Below are positions 37,620 through 45,396 of a DNA stretch of 64,000 nt, piece after piece (position 1 is the stretch's first letter; every line of letters begins with the position of its first letter). Source of the stretch: Palleronia sp. THAF1 (GTDB taxonomy: Bacteria; Pseudomonadota; Alphaproteobacteria; Rhodobacterales; Rhodobacteraceae); contig NZ_CP045420.1 of the NCBI RefSeq assembly GCF_009363795.1, positions 973,001 through 1,037,000 of the forward strand, in the 5' to 3' direction. A program made the translations under genes and the position numbers. The notes beneath the pieces were generated by a model. It did no database searches and was not told the DNA's origin. It was given only the letters and a program-made list of their open reading frames with translations.

Positions 37620-37646
37620 GGCCGGTCCTTCGGGGCCGGCCTTTTT
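37620..37646 (+). terminator. Rho-independent terminator after the OmpA gene
   Basis: A 9-pair stem (GGCCGGTCC with GGGCCGGCC, one G-T pair) closes a TTCG tetraloop and runs into TTTTT. It lies 23 bases after the OmpA stop, and its position separates the OmpA unit from xdhC. Confidence 0.9.
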
Positions 37647-37725
37647 CCGTCGCCTGGCCCCCATTCGAAAGTGGCCTTCCGCAACGCACATCGCGGCCCT
37701 ATCTCTGACCCAACCGGAGGACTCC

Positions 37726-38703
37726 ATGAGCGACACCCACTACGACGACATCCCCGCCATCGCGTTGGACTGGCATCGCGAAGGCAAGGGCGCGGCCTTG
37801 GCCACCGTGGTCGAGACATGGGGATCCGCCCCGCGTCCCGTCGGCAGTCAGCTTGCGATCTCTGGCGAGGGGCAGATCGCGGGGTCCGTCTCTGGCGGTT
37901 GCGTCGAAGGCGCCGTGGTGGTCGAAGCGCTGGAAGCGGTCGAGCAGGGCGGCGCGCGCATACTGGAGTTCGGCGTCAGCGATGACGAGGCCTTTGCCGT
38001 AGGCCTTGCCTGCGGTGGCCGCATCCGGGTCATGGTCGAGCCGGTGCGCGATGGCGACTTGTCACCCGATCTCTTGGAACGTCTGGTGACAGCGCGAGCC
38101 GCACGTCAGCAGGTGGCCTACGTTGTCGATACCGAGAACTGGACGCGTGATCTGTCCGGTCCGCCCGAGCACGCTGACCGGTTCCGGCTGGACCGGTCCG
38201 GCTTTCAGGATGATGCGCATACTTTCATCGCGATCCACAACCCGCCGCTGCGCATGGTCGTCGTCGGCGGCGTTCATATCGCGCAGCCGCTGATGCAGAT
38301 GGCGCGCATGACAGGCTATGACGCGGTGCTGATCGACCCGCGCGAAAGCTTTGCCTCGCCCGAGCGCTTCCCTGGAGAGACGTTGCTGCATGACTGGCCT
38401 GACGAGGCGATGGCGCAGCACGAGCTGGATGCGCGCACGGCCGTCGTGACGCTGACCCACGATCCGAAGATCGACGACCCGGCAATCGAGACGGCGCTGG
38501 GCGCGGATGTGTTCTACCTTGGCTGCCTGGGATCGACCCGCACACATGCCAAACGTGTCGCGCGGCTGGAAGAAAAGGGCTTTGACGCCAACCAGATCGC
38601 ACGCATCCATGCACCCGTTGGCCTGAACATTGGCTCGCGCAGCCCGGCGGAGATCGCGATTTCGGTTATGGCCGAGATCACCCAACGCCTGCGACGCGGC
38701 TGA
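37726..38703 (+). CDS. XdhC/CoxF-family molybdenum-cofactor maturation protein
   Basis: 325 residues. The N-terminal XdhC/CoxI domain contains VVETWGSAPRPVGSQLAIS and GSVSGGCVEGAVV. The C-terminal Rossmann domain contains MVVVGGVHIAQPLMQMA and FYLGCLGSTRTHAKR, followed by IHAPVGLNIGSRSPAEIA. XdhC binds the molybdenum cofactor, promotes its sulfuration and inserts it into xanthine dehydrogenase-type enzymes (family knowledge). GGAGG lies 6 bases before the ATG. Its stop overlaps the molybdopterin-binding gene as TGATG, so the two are coupled. The client enzyme is not in the window. Confidence 0.92.
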   Translation: MSDTHYDDIPAIALDWHREGKGAALATVVETWGSAPRPVGSQLAISGEGQIAGSVSGGCVEGAVVVEALEAVEQGGARILEFGVSDDEAFAVGLACGGRIRVMVEPVRDGDLSPDLLERLVTARAARQQVAYVVDTENWTRDLSGPPEHADRFRLDRSGFQDDAHTFIAIHNPPLRMVVVGGVHIAQPLMQMARMTGYDAVLIDPRESFASPERFPGETLLHDWPDEAMAQHELDARTAVVTLTHDPKIDDPAIETALGADVFYLGCLGSTRTHAKRVARLEEKGFDANQIARIHAPVGLNIGSRSPAEIAISVMAEITQRLRRG

Positions 38704-39689
38704 TGGACTTCGGAGAGGTCCCGCTGGATCGAGCAGAGGGCGCAATCCTCGCTCATTCGCTTCGCCTCGAAGGCGGGCGCATCCGGAAGGGGCGGGTCTT
38801 GAGCGCAGAGGATATCGTGGTGCTTCGCTCGGCCGGCGTGGGTTCTGTCGTCGCGGCGTCGTTGGCCGCCGGGGATCTGACCGAAGACGCTGCCGCCGCG
38901 CGCATCGCCGCAGCGCTCGTCCCCGATCCCAAGGCCGCTGGGCTGCGTGTGACAGAGGCCAGCACGGGACGCGTGAACTTCTACGCCACTGGGCCGGGCA
39001 TTCTGGGATTGGACACCGATGCGTTGCATGCGCTGAACCTATTAGACCCGACGGTCACGGTGGCCACGTTGGCGCCCTTTGCACGGGTAGAGGCAGGCAC
39101 CATGGTCGCGACGGTCAAGATCATCTCTTATGCGGTTGACGGCGCAGTGATCGATCAGGCGGCTGCGCTATGCGCCAACGCCCTGACGCGCATCCCGGTG
39201 AAGCTGCGCGATGCCACACTGATCATCACCGATCTGGGGCAGGGGCCGGGCAAAGGCGAGGCCGCCATCGCGACCCGGCTCGACCGGCTGGGGATGGCGT
39301 TGGCGGGGGTAGAGGTCGTGCCCCACGATGCGCCGTCCATCGCCACCGCACTTGCCGGGGTGGACAGCGATCTGGCCTTGCTGCTGACGGCCTCGGCCAC
39401 CTCTGACATTCGCGATGTGGGGCCAGAGGGGCTGGTGCGAGCCGGTGGTCGCATGACCCGCTTCGGGATGCCCGTCGATCCCGGCAACCTGCTGTTCTAC
39501 GGCGATCTTGGCGGGCGTCCGGTCATCGGTCTGCCCGGCTGCGCGCGCTCGCCTGCGCTGAACGGTGCCGATTGGGTGTTGGAACGACTGTGCTGCGGGT
39601 TGGTGCCGACAGGCGCAGAGATCGCGGCCATGGGCGTGGGCGGGCTACTGAAGGAAAGCCCGGCGCGTCCGCATCCACGGGCCGGATAG
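38703..39689 (+). CDS. Molybdopterin-binding protein (MoeA/MogA-like fold), stand-alone
   Basis: 328 residues. It begins FGEVPLDRAEGAILAHSLRL and ends with FGMPVDPGNLLFYGDLGGRPVIGLPGCARSPALNGADWVLERL, the core of a family usually found next to, or fused with, a MobA-like cytidylyl/guanylyltransferase. Here the protein ends at RPHPRAG, where fused relatives continue into the transferase domain. It probably handles molybdenum cofactor for the XdhC partner it overlaps. The final codon is one base from an intergenic repeat, so loss of a downstream domain is possible but not shown. Confidence 0.85.
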   Translation: MDFGEVPLDRAEGAILAHSLRLEGGRIRKGRVLSAEDIVVLRSAGVGSVVAASLAAGDLTEDAAAARIAAALVPDPKAAGLRVTEASTGRVNFYATGPGILGLDTDALHALNLLDPTVTVATLAPFARVEAGTMVATVKIISYAVDGAVIDQAAALCANALTRIPVKLRDATLIITDLGQGPGKGEAAIATRLDRLGMALAGVEVVPHDAPSIATALAGVDSDLALLLTASATSDIRDVGPEGLVRAGGRMTRFGMPVDPGNLLFYGDLGGRPVIGLPGCARSPALNGADWVLERLCCGLVPTGAEIAAMGVGGLLKESPARPHPRAG

Positions 39690-39690
39690 G

Positions 39691-39752
39691 TGGGGGCGCT
39701 GCCCCCGTCGCCCTGCGGTCGCCTCCCCCGAGGTACTTTCGGAACAATGAAG
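39691..39752 (+). repeat. Intergenic repeat, copy C
   Basis: A hairpin GGGGGC-GCT-GCCCCC, a GC-rich spacer, then CCTCCCCCGAGGTACTTTC and GGAACAATGAAG. The tail matches copies A and B with few changes. It fills the gap between the convergent molybdopterin-binding gene and infC. Confidence 0.72.
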
Positions 39753-39767
39753 CAGGACCAGGATACG

Positions 39768-39795
39768 AAAAAGCCCGACCACCGGGGCCGGGCTT
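39768..39795 (-). terminator. Rho-independent terminator of infC
   Basis: On the minus strand a 9-pair hairpin (AGCCCGGCC with GGTCGGGCT, one G-T pair) is followed by TTTTT-like tract, 25 bases after the infC stop. Orientation and distance fit termination of infC. Confidence 0.82.
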
Positions 39796-39819
39796 ATGCG
39801 CTTGTAAGACGTGGCGGCC

Positions 39820-40365
39820 TTATTTCGTCGACGGTCCGATCATCATGACCATCTGGCGGCCTTCCATCTTCGGGAAGTTCTCGACCTTGCCGATTTCCTT
39901 GGTATCTTCCGCGACCCGCTCCAGCAGCTCACGGCCCAGGTTCTGGTGCGCCATTTCGCGGCCACGGAACCGCAGGGTGACCTTCACCTTGTCGCCGTTT
40001 TCCAAAAATTTGAAGACGTTCCGCATTTTGACTTCATAGTCGTGCGTATCGGTGTTGGGGCGGAACTTCACCTCCTTCACCTCAATGATCTTCTGCTTCT
40101 TGCGGGCCTCGGCCTCTTTCTTCTGGGTCTCGTACTTGAATTTGCCGAAATCCATGATCTTGCAGACCGGCGGCGTCGCATTGGGCGAGATCTCGACCAG
40201 GTCGAGACCGACATCCTCTGCCATCTGCATGGCGCGCTCGGGCGTTACGACGCCGACGTTCTCGCCTTCTGCGCCGATCAGCCGGATCTCGGAGGCCCGG
40301 ATGCGTCCGTTGACGCGGGGGCCGGTATCGCGCTGTGGCGGCGCGTTGTGTGGTCTGCGGGCGAT
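39820..40365 (-). CDS. infC: Translation initiation factor IF-3 (apparent ATC start)
   Basis: IF-3 binds the 30S subunit and proofreads start codons. From an ATC codon at 40365 the protein has 181 residues, the normal length, starting [18 protein letters not shown] site lies 7 bases upstream of that ATC. Typical IF-3 blocks follow: [55 protein letters not shown] and [17 protein letters not shown]. coli infC also uses a rare start (ATT) that lets IF-3 limit its own synthesis (family knowledge). The nearest in-frame ATG, at 40479, would give 219 residues with an atypical N-terminus; an ATT at 40386 has no ribosome-binding site. Confidence 0.88.
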   Translation of the reverse strand: MARRPHNAPPQRDTGPRVNGRIRASEIRLIGAEGENVGVVTPERAMQMAEDVGLDLVEISPNATPPVCKIMDFGKFKYETQKKEAEARKKQKIIEVKEVKFRPNTDTHDYEVKMRNVFKFLENGDKVKVTLRFRGREMAHQNLGRELLERVAEDTKEIGKVENFPKMEGRQMVMMIGPSTK

Positions 40366-40518
40366 GGGTGTATCCTCACGGGTAATGGCTATCAGGTCGC
40401 TTAGATAGCCGTCCGACGACGCCCGTTCAAGCACTGACGGAACCTGAAGGGTCTGCCGGTGCGTTGTTACGTGAATCATGTTGCAGGAATTATCCTGCCG
40501 ACGAGAAGGAGATGACCC

Positions 40519-41304
40519 ATGTTCACACGTATGACATCCATTGCCGCCCTGCTGGCCGCCGGAATGGTGCTCGCCGCCTGTCAGGAAGAAGAGGCCGATG
40601 CGACCGAGACCAGTTCGGAGGTTGAAACGGTAGAGACGACGGCTGACGAGGCTGGCGAGAACGTCACCGCCGAGAGCGAAGATATGGCCGGGGGCGATGC
40701 CGAGATGACATCGGTGGACGATGAAGTCGCGCCTGAGACCGATGCGATGGCCGAGTCGGACAGTGACACCGAGAACACACAGATGACCTCGGTCGATGAC
40801 GAGCCCGCACCCGAGACCGACAGCGCCGCGATGGACGATGCTGCTGCGATGGACGACAGCGACGCGACTGTAGCGGGCGAAGACACGGCGGAGGCCAGCC
40901 CGGCGGATGAGAATGACAACGTCGCCGAGCAGACCGAAGTTGAGACCAGCGACACGGGTGCTGCCTCTGCCGAGGCAACCGAAGAGGCGCTGGCCACCGC
41001 CCGCGATGGAGAGTCCCCGGCGGCCGCCGCTCAGGACGATGCCGTCGATGCCGCTCAGGAGGAAGGCACAGTCGGTGCAGAAGCCGCAGAGACCAGCCAA
41101 TCTGAAGGTCGCGCTATTCTGGAGCAGGCACTGACGGTCGACGGGTTCGACCCTGACGCGCTGACGACCGCTTTGGAAAATGCCGAGATGAACGACATGG
41201 TCCGCACCGCACTGACCAATGCCGTGACCAACGTCGATCCCGAAAACGACGTGGCGGTTGAAGCGCTGACCAACCGACTGCGCAGCGCCTTTGGCATGCA
41301 ATAG
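40519..41304 (+). CDS. Acidic low-complexity lipoprotein
   Basis: 261 residues. N-terminal lipoprotein signal with lipobox LAAC (cysteine at residue 21), so the mature protein is lipid-anchored in the envelope. Residues about 22-190 are rich in Glu, Asp, Ala and Thr and contain a duplicated block, [13 protein letters not shown] and [13 protein letters not shown]. The last 65 residues ([20 protein letters not shown] to the end) look like a small folded helical domain. No family recognised. GAAGGAG lies upstream of the ATG. It diverges from infC across a 153-base gap and ends at a terminator. Confidence 0.85.
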   Translation: MFTRMTSIAALLAAGMVLAACQEEEADATETSSEVETVETTADEAGENVTAESEDMAGGDAEMTSVDDEVAPETDAMAESDSDTENTQMTSVDDEPAPETDSAAMDDAAAMDDSDATVAGEDTAEASPADENDNVAEQTEVETSDTGAASAEATEEALATARDGESPAAAAQDDAVDAAQEEGTVGAEAAETSQSEGRAILEQALTVDGFDPDALTTALENAEMNDMVRTALTNAVTNVDPENDVAVEALTNRLRSAFGMQ

Positions 41305-41313
41305 AAACTAAAG

Positions 41314-41383
41314 CGGCCCGTGACGGACGCGGGCCGTTTTTGCATTATCGAAACGCTCGCGCCAAATCGGCGCGGGCGTTTTG
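41314..41383. terminator. Two terminator hairpins between convergent lipoprotein and fpr genes
   Basis: The first hairpin (41314-41341) is CGGCCCG with CGGGCCG followed by TTTTT, which terminates the plus-strand lipoprotein gene. The second (about 41353-41383) pairs CGCTCGCGCC with GGCGCGGGCG around AAATC. It has TTTT on the plus side and a weaker GTTT on the minus side, so it could serve both directions and end the fpr transcript. Confidence 0.8.
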
Positions 41384-42202
41384 CTATCCGACGAAGGCCT
41401 TTTCCACGACGTACTCTGCCGGATCGCTGTTGGCGCCTTCGCGAAGACCGAACCCTTCCAGGATCTCCTTCAGATCGGTGTTCAGCCCCATGGAGCCACA
41501 GACCATCGCGCGGTCCGTTTCTGCAGTGATGCCGTCAATTCCCAGATCGCGGAAGATCTCGCCCGACTTCAGCAGATCGGTAACGCGGCCCATCTTCGGG
41601 CTCTCTTCGCGGGTCGTGGTTGGATAATAGACCAGCTTGTTCACGCCACCTTCCGTCAATTCGCACATCATCTCGTCCGATTTTACCTGCTCGACCAGTT
41701 GCCGCCCGTATTCCAGTTCGGCCACGTCGCGGCAGGTGTGGGTCAGGATAACCTGATCGTAGTCCTCGTAGGTCTGCGGCTCACGGATAAGCGACGCGAA
41801 GGGCGCGATGCCGGTGCCGGTCGAGAAAAACCACAGCCGGTTGCCAGGCAGCAAAGCGTCGTGGACCAGCGTGCCCACAGGTTTTGGCCGCATGATGATC
41901 TGATCGCCCGGCTGGATATGTTGCAGGCGGCTGGTCAGCGGGCCGTCCTGCACCTTGATCGAATAGAACTCCAACTCGTCGTCCCACGCAGGCGAGGCGA
42001 TGGAATATGCGCGCAGCAGCGGTTTGCCGTCATCCTTCAACAGTCCGATCATCACGAACTCGCCCGAACGGAAACGAAGAGATGCGGGGCGGGCCACGCG
42101 GAACGAGAACAGACGGTCGGTCCAGTGGGTCACGCTAAGGACGGTCTGCGCGTCGGGCAGGGCCTTGGGCTTGGCTTGGGTCGAAAGGGTCATGTCGTTC
42201 AT
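41384..42202 (-). CDS. fpr: Ferredoxin/flavodoxin-NADP+ reductase
   Basis: FAD enzyme of 272 residues moving electrons between NADPH and ferredoxin or flavodoxin. FAD motif LLRAYSIASP near residue 63, pyrophosphate-binding FSTGTGIAPFASLIRE near residue 126, CGSMGLNTDL and the bacterial C-terminus VEKAFVG. The start at 42202 (MNDMTLS) or 42193 are both plausible. It lies 64 bases after the sulfur-assimilation operon in the same direction and may supply reduced ferredoxin to CysI; that link is inferred from position. Confidence 0.93.
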   Translation of the reverse strand: MNDMTLSTQAKPKALPDAQTVLSVTHWTDRLFSFRVARPASLRFRSGEFVMIGLLKDDGKPLLRAYSIASPAWDDELEFYSIKVQDGPLTSRLQHIQPGDQIIMRPKPVGTLVHDALLPGNRLWFFSTGTGIAPFASLIREPQTYEDYDQVILTHTCRDVAELEYGRQLVEQVKSDEMMCELTEGGVNKLVYYPTTTREESPKMGRVTDLLKSGEIFRDLGIDGITAETDRAMVCGSMGLNTDLKEILEGFGLREGANSDPAEYVVEKAFVG

Positions 42203-42266
42203 ATGCTCTGCCGAATAGAAATCCGGCCCTCTGTAGTGTCATTCGGAATAATGCGAAAGACGGCGG

Positions 42267-42686
42267 TCAGCCGCGCAGACGGTTCTGATAGCTGTGCGCC
42301 TGCCAGTCGGCGCGCGCGCGCCACTGGGCTTCGGGCTGGCGCGCGGCCAGATCGTCGTCGATCTCGACCTCGTCGAAGCCGGAGCGGCGCGCCATGGCAT
42401 ATTGGTCAGCGATCACGTGCCCCTTGGCGCGCAGCCGTCCGTCGTATCCCAGCCGCCGCAAGTGACGCGCGATGGTAAAGCCACGTCCGTCTGCGAAACT
42501 GGGGAAATCGACGCGGATCATCGCGACGCCGTCCAGCTTGTCGGCCAGTTGCGTGGGGTCGGTGTCCGATGGTAAATCCAACGCCAGACCGCGACCGGCC
42601 TCGTCACTGGGGTGGTTCTGGATCAGGGTATAGCCCGCATCCCAGTCGTCGGCCGCAAAGCCCGTATCGGTGACGATTACGCTCAT
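42267..42686 (-). CDS. DUF934 family protein (sulfite reduction operon)
   Basis: 139 residues from the ATG at 42686, which overlaps the cysH stop by 4 bases; longer frames run through cysH antisense or out of frame and are rejected. Conserved DUF934 blocks: AIRVDFPSFADGRGFT-like stretch (here MIRVDFPSFADGRGFTIARH), LRAKGHVIADQYAMARRSGFD. This family almost always accompanies cysI and cysH in proteobacteria; its molecular role is not established. Reduction or electron delivery support for sulfite reductase is a common guess. Confidence 0.88.
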   Translation of the reverse strand: MSVIVTDTGFAADDWDAGYTLIQNHPSDEAGRGLALDLPSDTDPTQLADKLDGVAMIRVDFPSFADGRGFTIARHLRRLGYDGRLRAKGHVIADQYAMARRSGFDEVEIDDDLAARQPEAQWRARADWQAHSYQNRLRG

Positions 42687-43435
42687 GCCTGTTCTCCTGC
42701 GCCGATGCGGACCATCTTGCCGTTCACGAAGTGGATACCGCATTCTTCCTTGTCGGTGTCGCGCCAGCGTCCGGCGCGTTCGTCCTCTCCCGGAGCGACC
42801 TTGGACGTGCAGGGCTTGCAACCGATGGACGGATAGCCCTGTGCCACTAGCGGGTGCCGGGGCAGGCGGTTGTTCACCATGTACTCGCGAACCCCGTCGC
42901 GCTCCCAATGGACGAGCGGGTTGATCTTGATACGACCGGTGCCCGGTTCTTCCTCGAAGAACTCCAGATCGGCGCGCTTGCCGCCTTGGAACCGCTTGCG
43001 GCCCGTAATCCAGGCGTCAAACCCGTTCAGGGCATTGGCCAGCGGCACGGTCTTTCGGAAGTTGCAGCAGGCGTCGGGGTCGGTCCGGTGCAGCAGTCCG
43101 TCCGGGTCCATGCGCGCCTTGTCATCCTCATCCGGGTGGATCAGGCGCACGTCTTCCAGCCCCAGCCGCTTTGCCACCGTTTGCTGATACTCCAGCGTTT
43201 CGGGGAACAGCATTTCGGTTTGCAGAAACAGCACAGGCGTCTTGGGATCGACGAGAGCCACAAGGTGCAGCAGTGCGACGGATTCGGCGCCGAAGGACGA
43301 CACCATCGCCACGCGACCGACTTGCGCGTCCTTCAGCGCATGGCGCAGCACGTCGATGGCGGCGTGGTGCGCGTAGCTCTTGTTCAGAGCTACGACACGG
43401 TCGCTTACCGATTGGTCGAAGGCTTCATGCCGCAT
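42683..43435 (-). CDS. cysH: CysH, adenylylsulfate (APS) reductase type with [4Fe-4S] motif
   Basis: 250 residues; thioredoxin-dependent reductase in sulfate assimilation yielding sulfite. PP-loop region VSSFGAESVALLHL at the N-terminus. Two cysteine pairs, DACCNFRK and IGCKPCTSK, mark the iron-sulfur form that uses APS directly, rather than the cluster-free PAPS reductase of E. coli. The catalytic ECGIH motif is near the C-terminus. The start at 43435 overlaps the cysI end by 11 bases. No cysC kinase is seen nearby, which fits the APS route. Confidence 0.92.
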   Translation of the reverse strand: MRHEAFDQSVSDRVVALNKSYAHHAAIDVLRHALKDAQVGRVAMVSSFGAESVALLHLVALVDPKTPVLFLQTEMLFPETLEYQQTVAKRLGLEDVRLIHPDEDDKARMDPDGLLHRTDPDACCNFRKTVPLANALNGFDAWITGRKRFQGGKRADLEFFEEEPGTGRIKINPLVHWERDGVREYMVNNRLPRHPLVAQGYPSIGCKPCTSKVAPGEDERAGRWRDTDKEECGIHFVNGKMVRIGAGEQA

Positions 43436-45092
43436 CGACTTTTTCCTTTTCCGGGTAGAGCGCTGCCTTGAATGGCTCCATCCCGACGCGGCGATAGGCT
43501 TGCAGGAACGTCTCATCCTCGCCTTCGCGCAGGTCCAGATAGGCCAGTAACAGGCGCTCGATGGCGGGCACGATCTCGTCGTAGGCGAAACCTGGGCCGG
43601 TCCGGGTGCCGATGGCGGCGTCTTCCGTGCCGTCACCGCCCAGCGTGATCTGGTAGTTCTCGACGCCCGCACGGTCGAGGCCAAGAATTCCGATGTGGCC
43701 CACATGGTGATGACCGCAGGCATTGATGCAGCCGGATATCTTGATCTTCAGCGGGCCGATATCGTGGGCCAGCTTCAATTCCTCGAACCGCAGCGCGATG
43801 TCCTGCGCGACGGGGATCGAGCGGGCGGTCGCCAGCGCACAGTAATCCATACCGGGGCAGGCGATGATGTCCGAAATCAGGCCGATGTTTGCCGCCGCCA
43901 GACCCACGTCGCGCAGGGCGGCGTGGACTTCCGGCAGGTCGGCGCGGGCGACATGGGGCAGGATGACATTCTGCTCGTGGCTGATGCGCAGCTCGTCGTA
44001 GCCGAAGCTTTCGGCAAGTTCTGCCATGGCGACCATCTGCTCGGCGGTCGCGTCACCCGGAGTCTGGCCCGGCGTCTTGATCGAGATCGAGACGATGGCG
44101 TGGTCGTCGCGCACGTGGTCGGTGACATTGGTGTCGACCCAAGCCCGGAACAGCGGGTCATTGTCGTAGGCGATCTGGAACGCGTCGTCGTCTTTGGCAA
44201 CGTAATCGGGCGCAGAGAACGCGTCCTTGATCTGACCCAGAAGCTGTTGGTCCACGCCGGTGAAGGCGGGACGGATCTGGGAGAACCGTTCCTCTATCAT
44301 CCGCGAAATCTCTTCCAGACCAGTCTCGTGCACGGTGATCTTGATGCGCGCCTTGTACTTGTTGTCGCGCCGGCCCAGCAGATTGTAGACGCTGACGATC
44401 GCCTCGCAGTAAGGCAGCAGATCGGCTTCGGGCAGGAACTCGCGGGCGACCTTGCCGATTATGGGCGTGCGACCAAGGCCGCCGCCGATAAGCACGCGGA
44501 AGCCGCGCTCGCCGTCCTTCTCGACGATCTCGAGCCCGATGTCGTGGGCACGCACAACGGCACGGTCGTGGGTCGAACCGGACACCGCGATCTTGAACTT
44601 GCGGGGCAGGAACTGGAATTCCGGGTGGTCGGTGGACCACTGGCGCAGCAATTCCGCATAGGGACGCGGGTCGGCGATTTCGTCCTTCGCGGCACCGGCG
44701 AAATGGTCGGCGGTGACGTTTCGGATCGTGTTGCCAGAGGTCTGGATGGCGTGCATCTCGACGTCCGCCAGATCGGACAGGATCTGCGGAACGTCCTTCA
44801 GTTTCGGCCAGTTGAACTGAATGTTCTGGCGCGTGGTGAAGTGGCCATAGCCTTTATCGTAGGTGCGCGCGATATGAGCGAGCTGCCGCATCTGGCGACC
44901 ATTGAGCGTCCCGTAGGGCACCGCCACGCGCAGCATGTAGGCGTGCAACTGCAGGTAGAGCCCGTTCATCAGGCGCAGTGGTTTGAACTCGTCCTCGGTC
45001 AGCGAGCCGTCGATGCGGCGCTGCACCTGGGCAGAGAATTGGGCCACGCGCTCGCGCACGAACGCCTCGTCGAAGTCGTTGTACTGATACAT
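43425..45092 (-). CDS. cysI: Sulfite (or nitrite/sulfite) reductase hemoprotein
   Basis: 555 residues, siroheme and [4Fe-4S] enzyme reducing sulfite to sulfide. The cluster and siroheme ligands appear as IACPGMDYCALATAR and KISGCINACGHHHVG; substrate-binding residues lie in HFTTRQNIQFNW and IGGGLGRTP. The start at 45092 (MYQYNDFDEAF) fits the family; the upstream in-frame extension is Arg/Pro-rich noise. It lies in the operon cysG - DUF2849 - cysI - cysH - DUF934. Ferredoxin-dependent use is suggested by the nearby fpr and the absence of a CysJ flavoprotein. Confidence 0.93.
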   Translation of the reverse strand: MYQYNDFDEAFVRERVAQFSAQVQRRIDGSLTEDEFKPLRLMNGLYLQLHAYMLRVAVPYGTLNGRQMRQLAHIARTYDKGYGHFTTRQNIQFNWPKLKDVPQILSDLADVEMHAIQTSGNTIRNVTADHFAGAAKDEIADPRPYAELLRQWSTDHPEFQFLPRKFKIAVSGSTHDRAVVRAHDIGLEIVEKDGERGFRVLIGGGLGRTPIIGKVAREFLPEADLLPYCEAIVSVYNLLGRRDNKYKARIKITVHETGLEEISRMIEERFSQIRPAFTGVDQQLLGQIKDAFSAPDYVAKDDDAFQIAYDNDPLFRAWVDTNVTDHVRDDHAIVSISIKTPGQTPGDATAEQMVAMAELAESFGYDELRISHEQNVILPHVARADLPEVHAALRDVGLAAANIGLISDIIACPGMDYCALATARSIPVAQDIALRFEELKLAHDIGPLKIKISGCINACGHHHVGHIGILGLDRAGVENYQITLGGDGTEDAAIGTRTGPGFAYDEIVPAIERLLLAYLDLREGEDETFLQAYRRVGMEPFKAALYPEKEKVDAA

Positions 45093-45096
45093 GATT

Positions 45097-45396
45097 TCAG
45101 GCCTCCGCCTGTTTGCCGTGGGCGTAGTTGGACGGGCCGCGGGTGCGGAACGCCTCTCGGAAGTGGGTCGGTTCGGGGCCGTCTTCGCCCGCTTTCGCAT
45201 CCGCCAGATAAGCGCCGACGACGACGTCGGCCTGACCCATGGCGAAGAGCAGACGGTCTTGGGAAACGGCCTCGTCCTCGATCAATTCGGCCTCGGACAT
45301 ATCGGTGGTCCAACGGTCGTCGGCGGTCAGCCAGACGGCATCGCCTTCCAGCAGGCGATTTGCGGTGACGACCTTTGGGGTGAAAGCGCGGGGCAT
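45097..45396 (-). CDS. DUF2849 family protein
   Basis: 99 residues (PRAFTPKVVTANRLLEGDAVWL at the start), matching the small DUF2849 proteins regularly found between cysG and cysI in alphaproteobacteria. Function not established; the constant context implies a part in sulfite reduction. Its start overlaps the cysG stop as TGATG, and cysI begins 4 bases after its end. Confidence 0.88.
   Translation of the reverse strand: MPRAFTPKVVTANRLLEGDAVWLTADDRWTTDMSEAELIEDEAVSQDRLLFAMGQADVVVGAYLADAKAGEDGPEPTHFREAFRTRGPSNYAHGKQAEA

Noticed and set aside
43695-45368. Long plus-strand frame opposite cysI
   Set aside because: Mirror frame of cysI and the DUF2849 gene. It crosses two real genes, has no ribosome-binding site and no family motifs.
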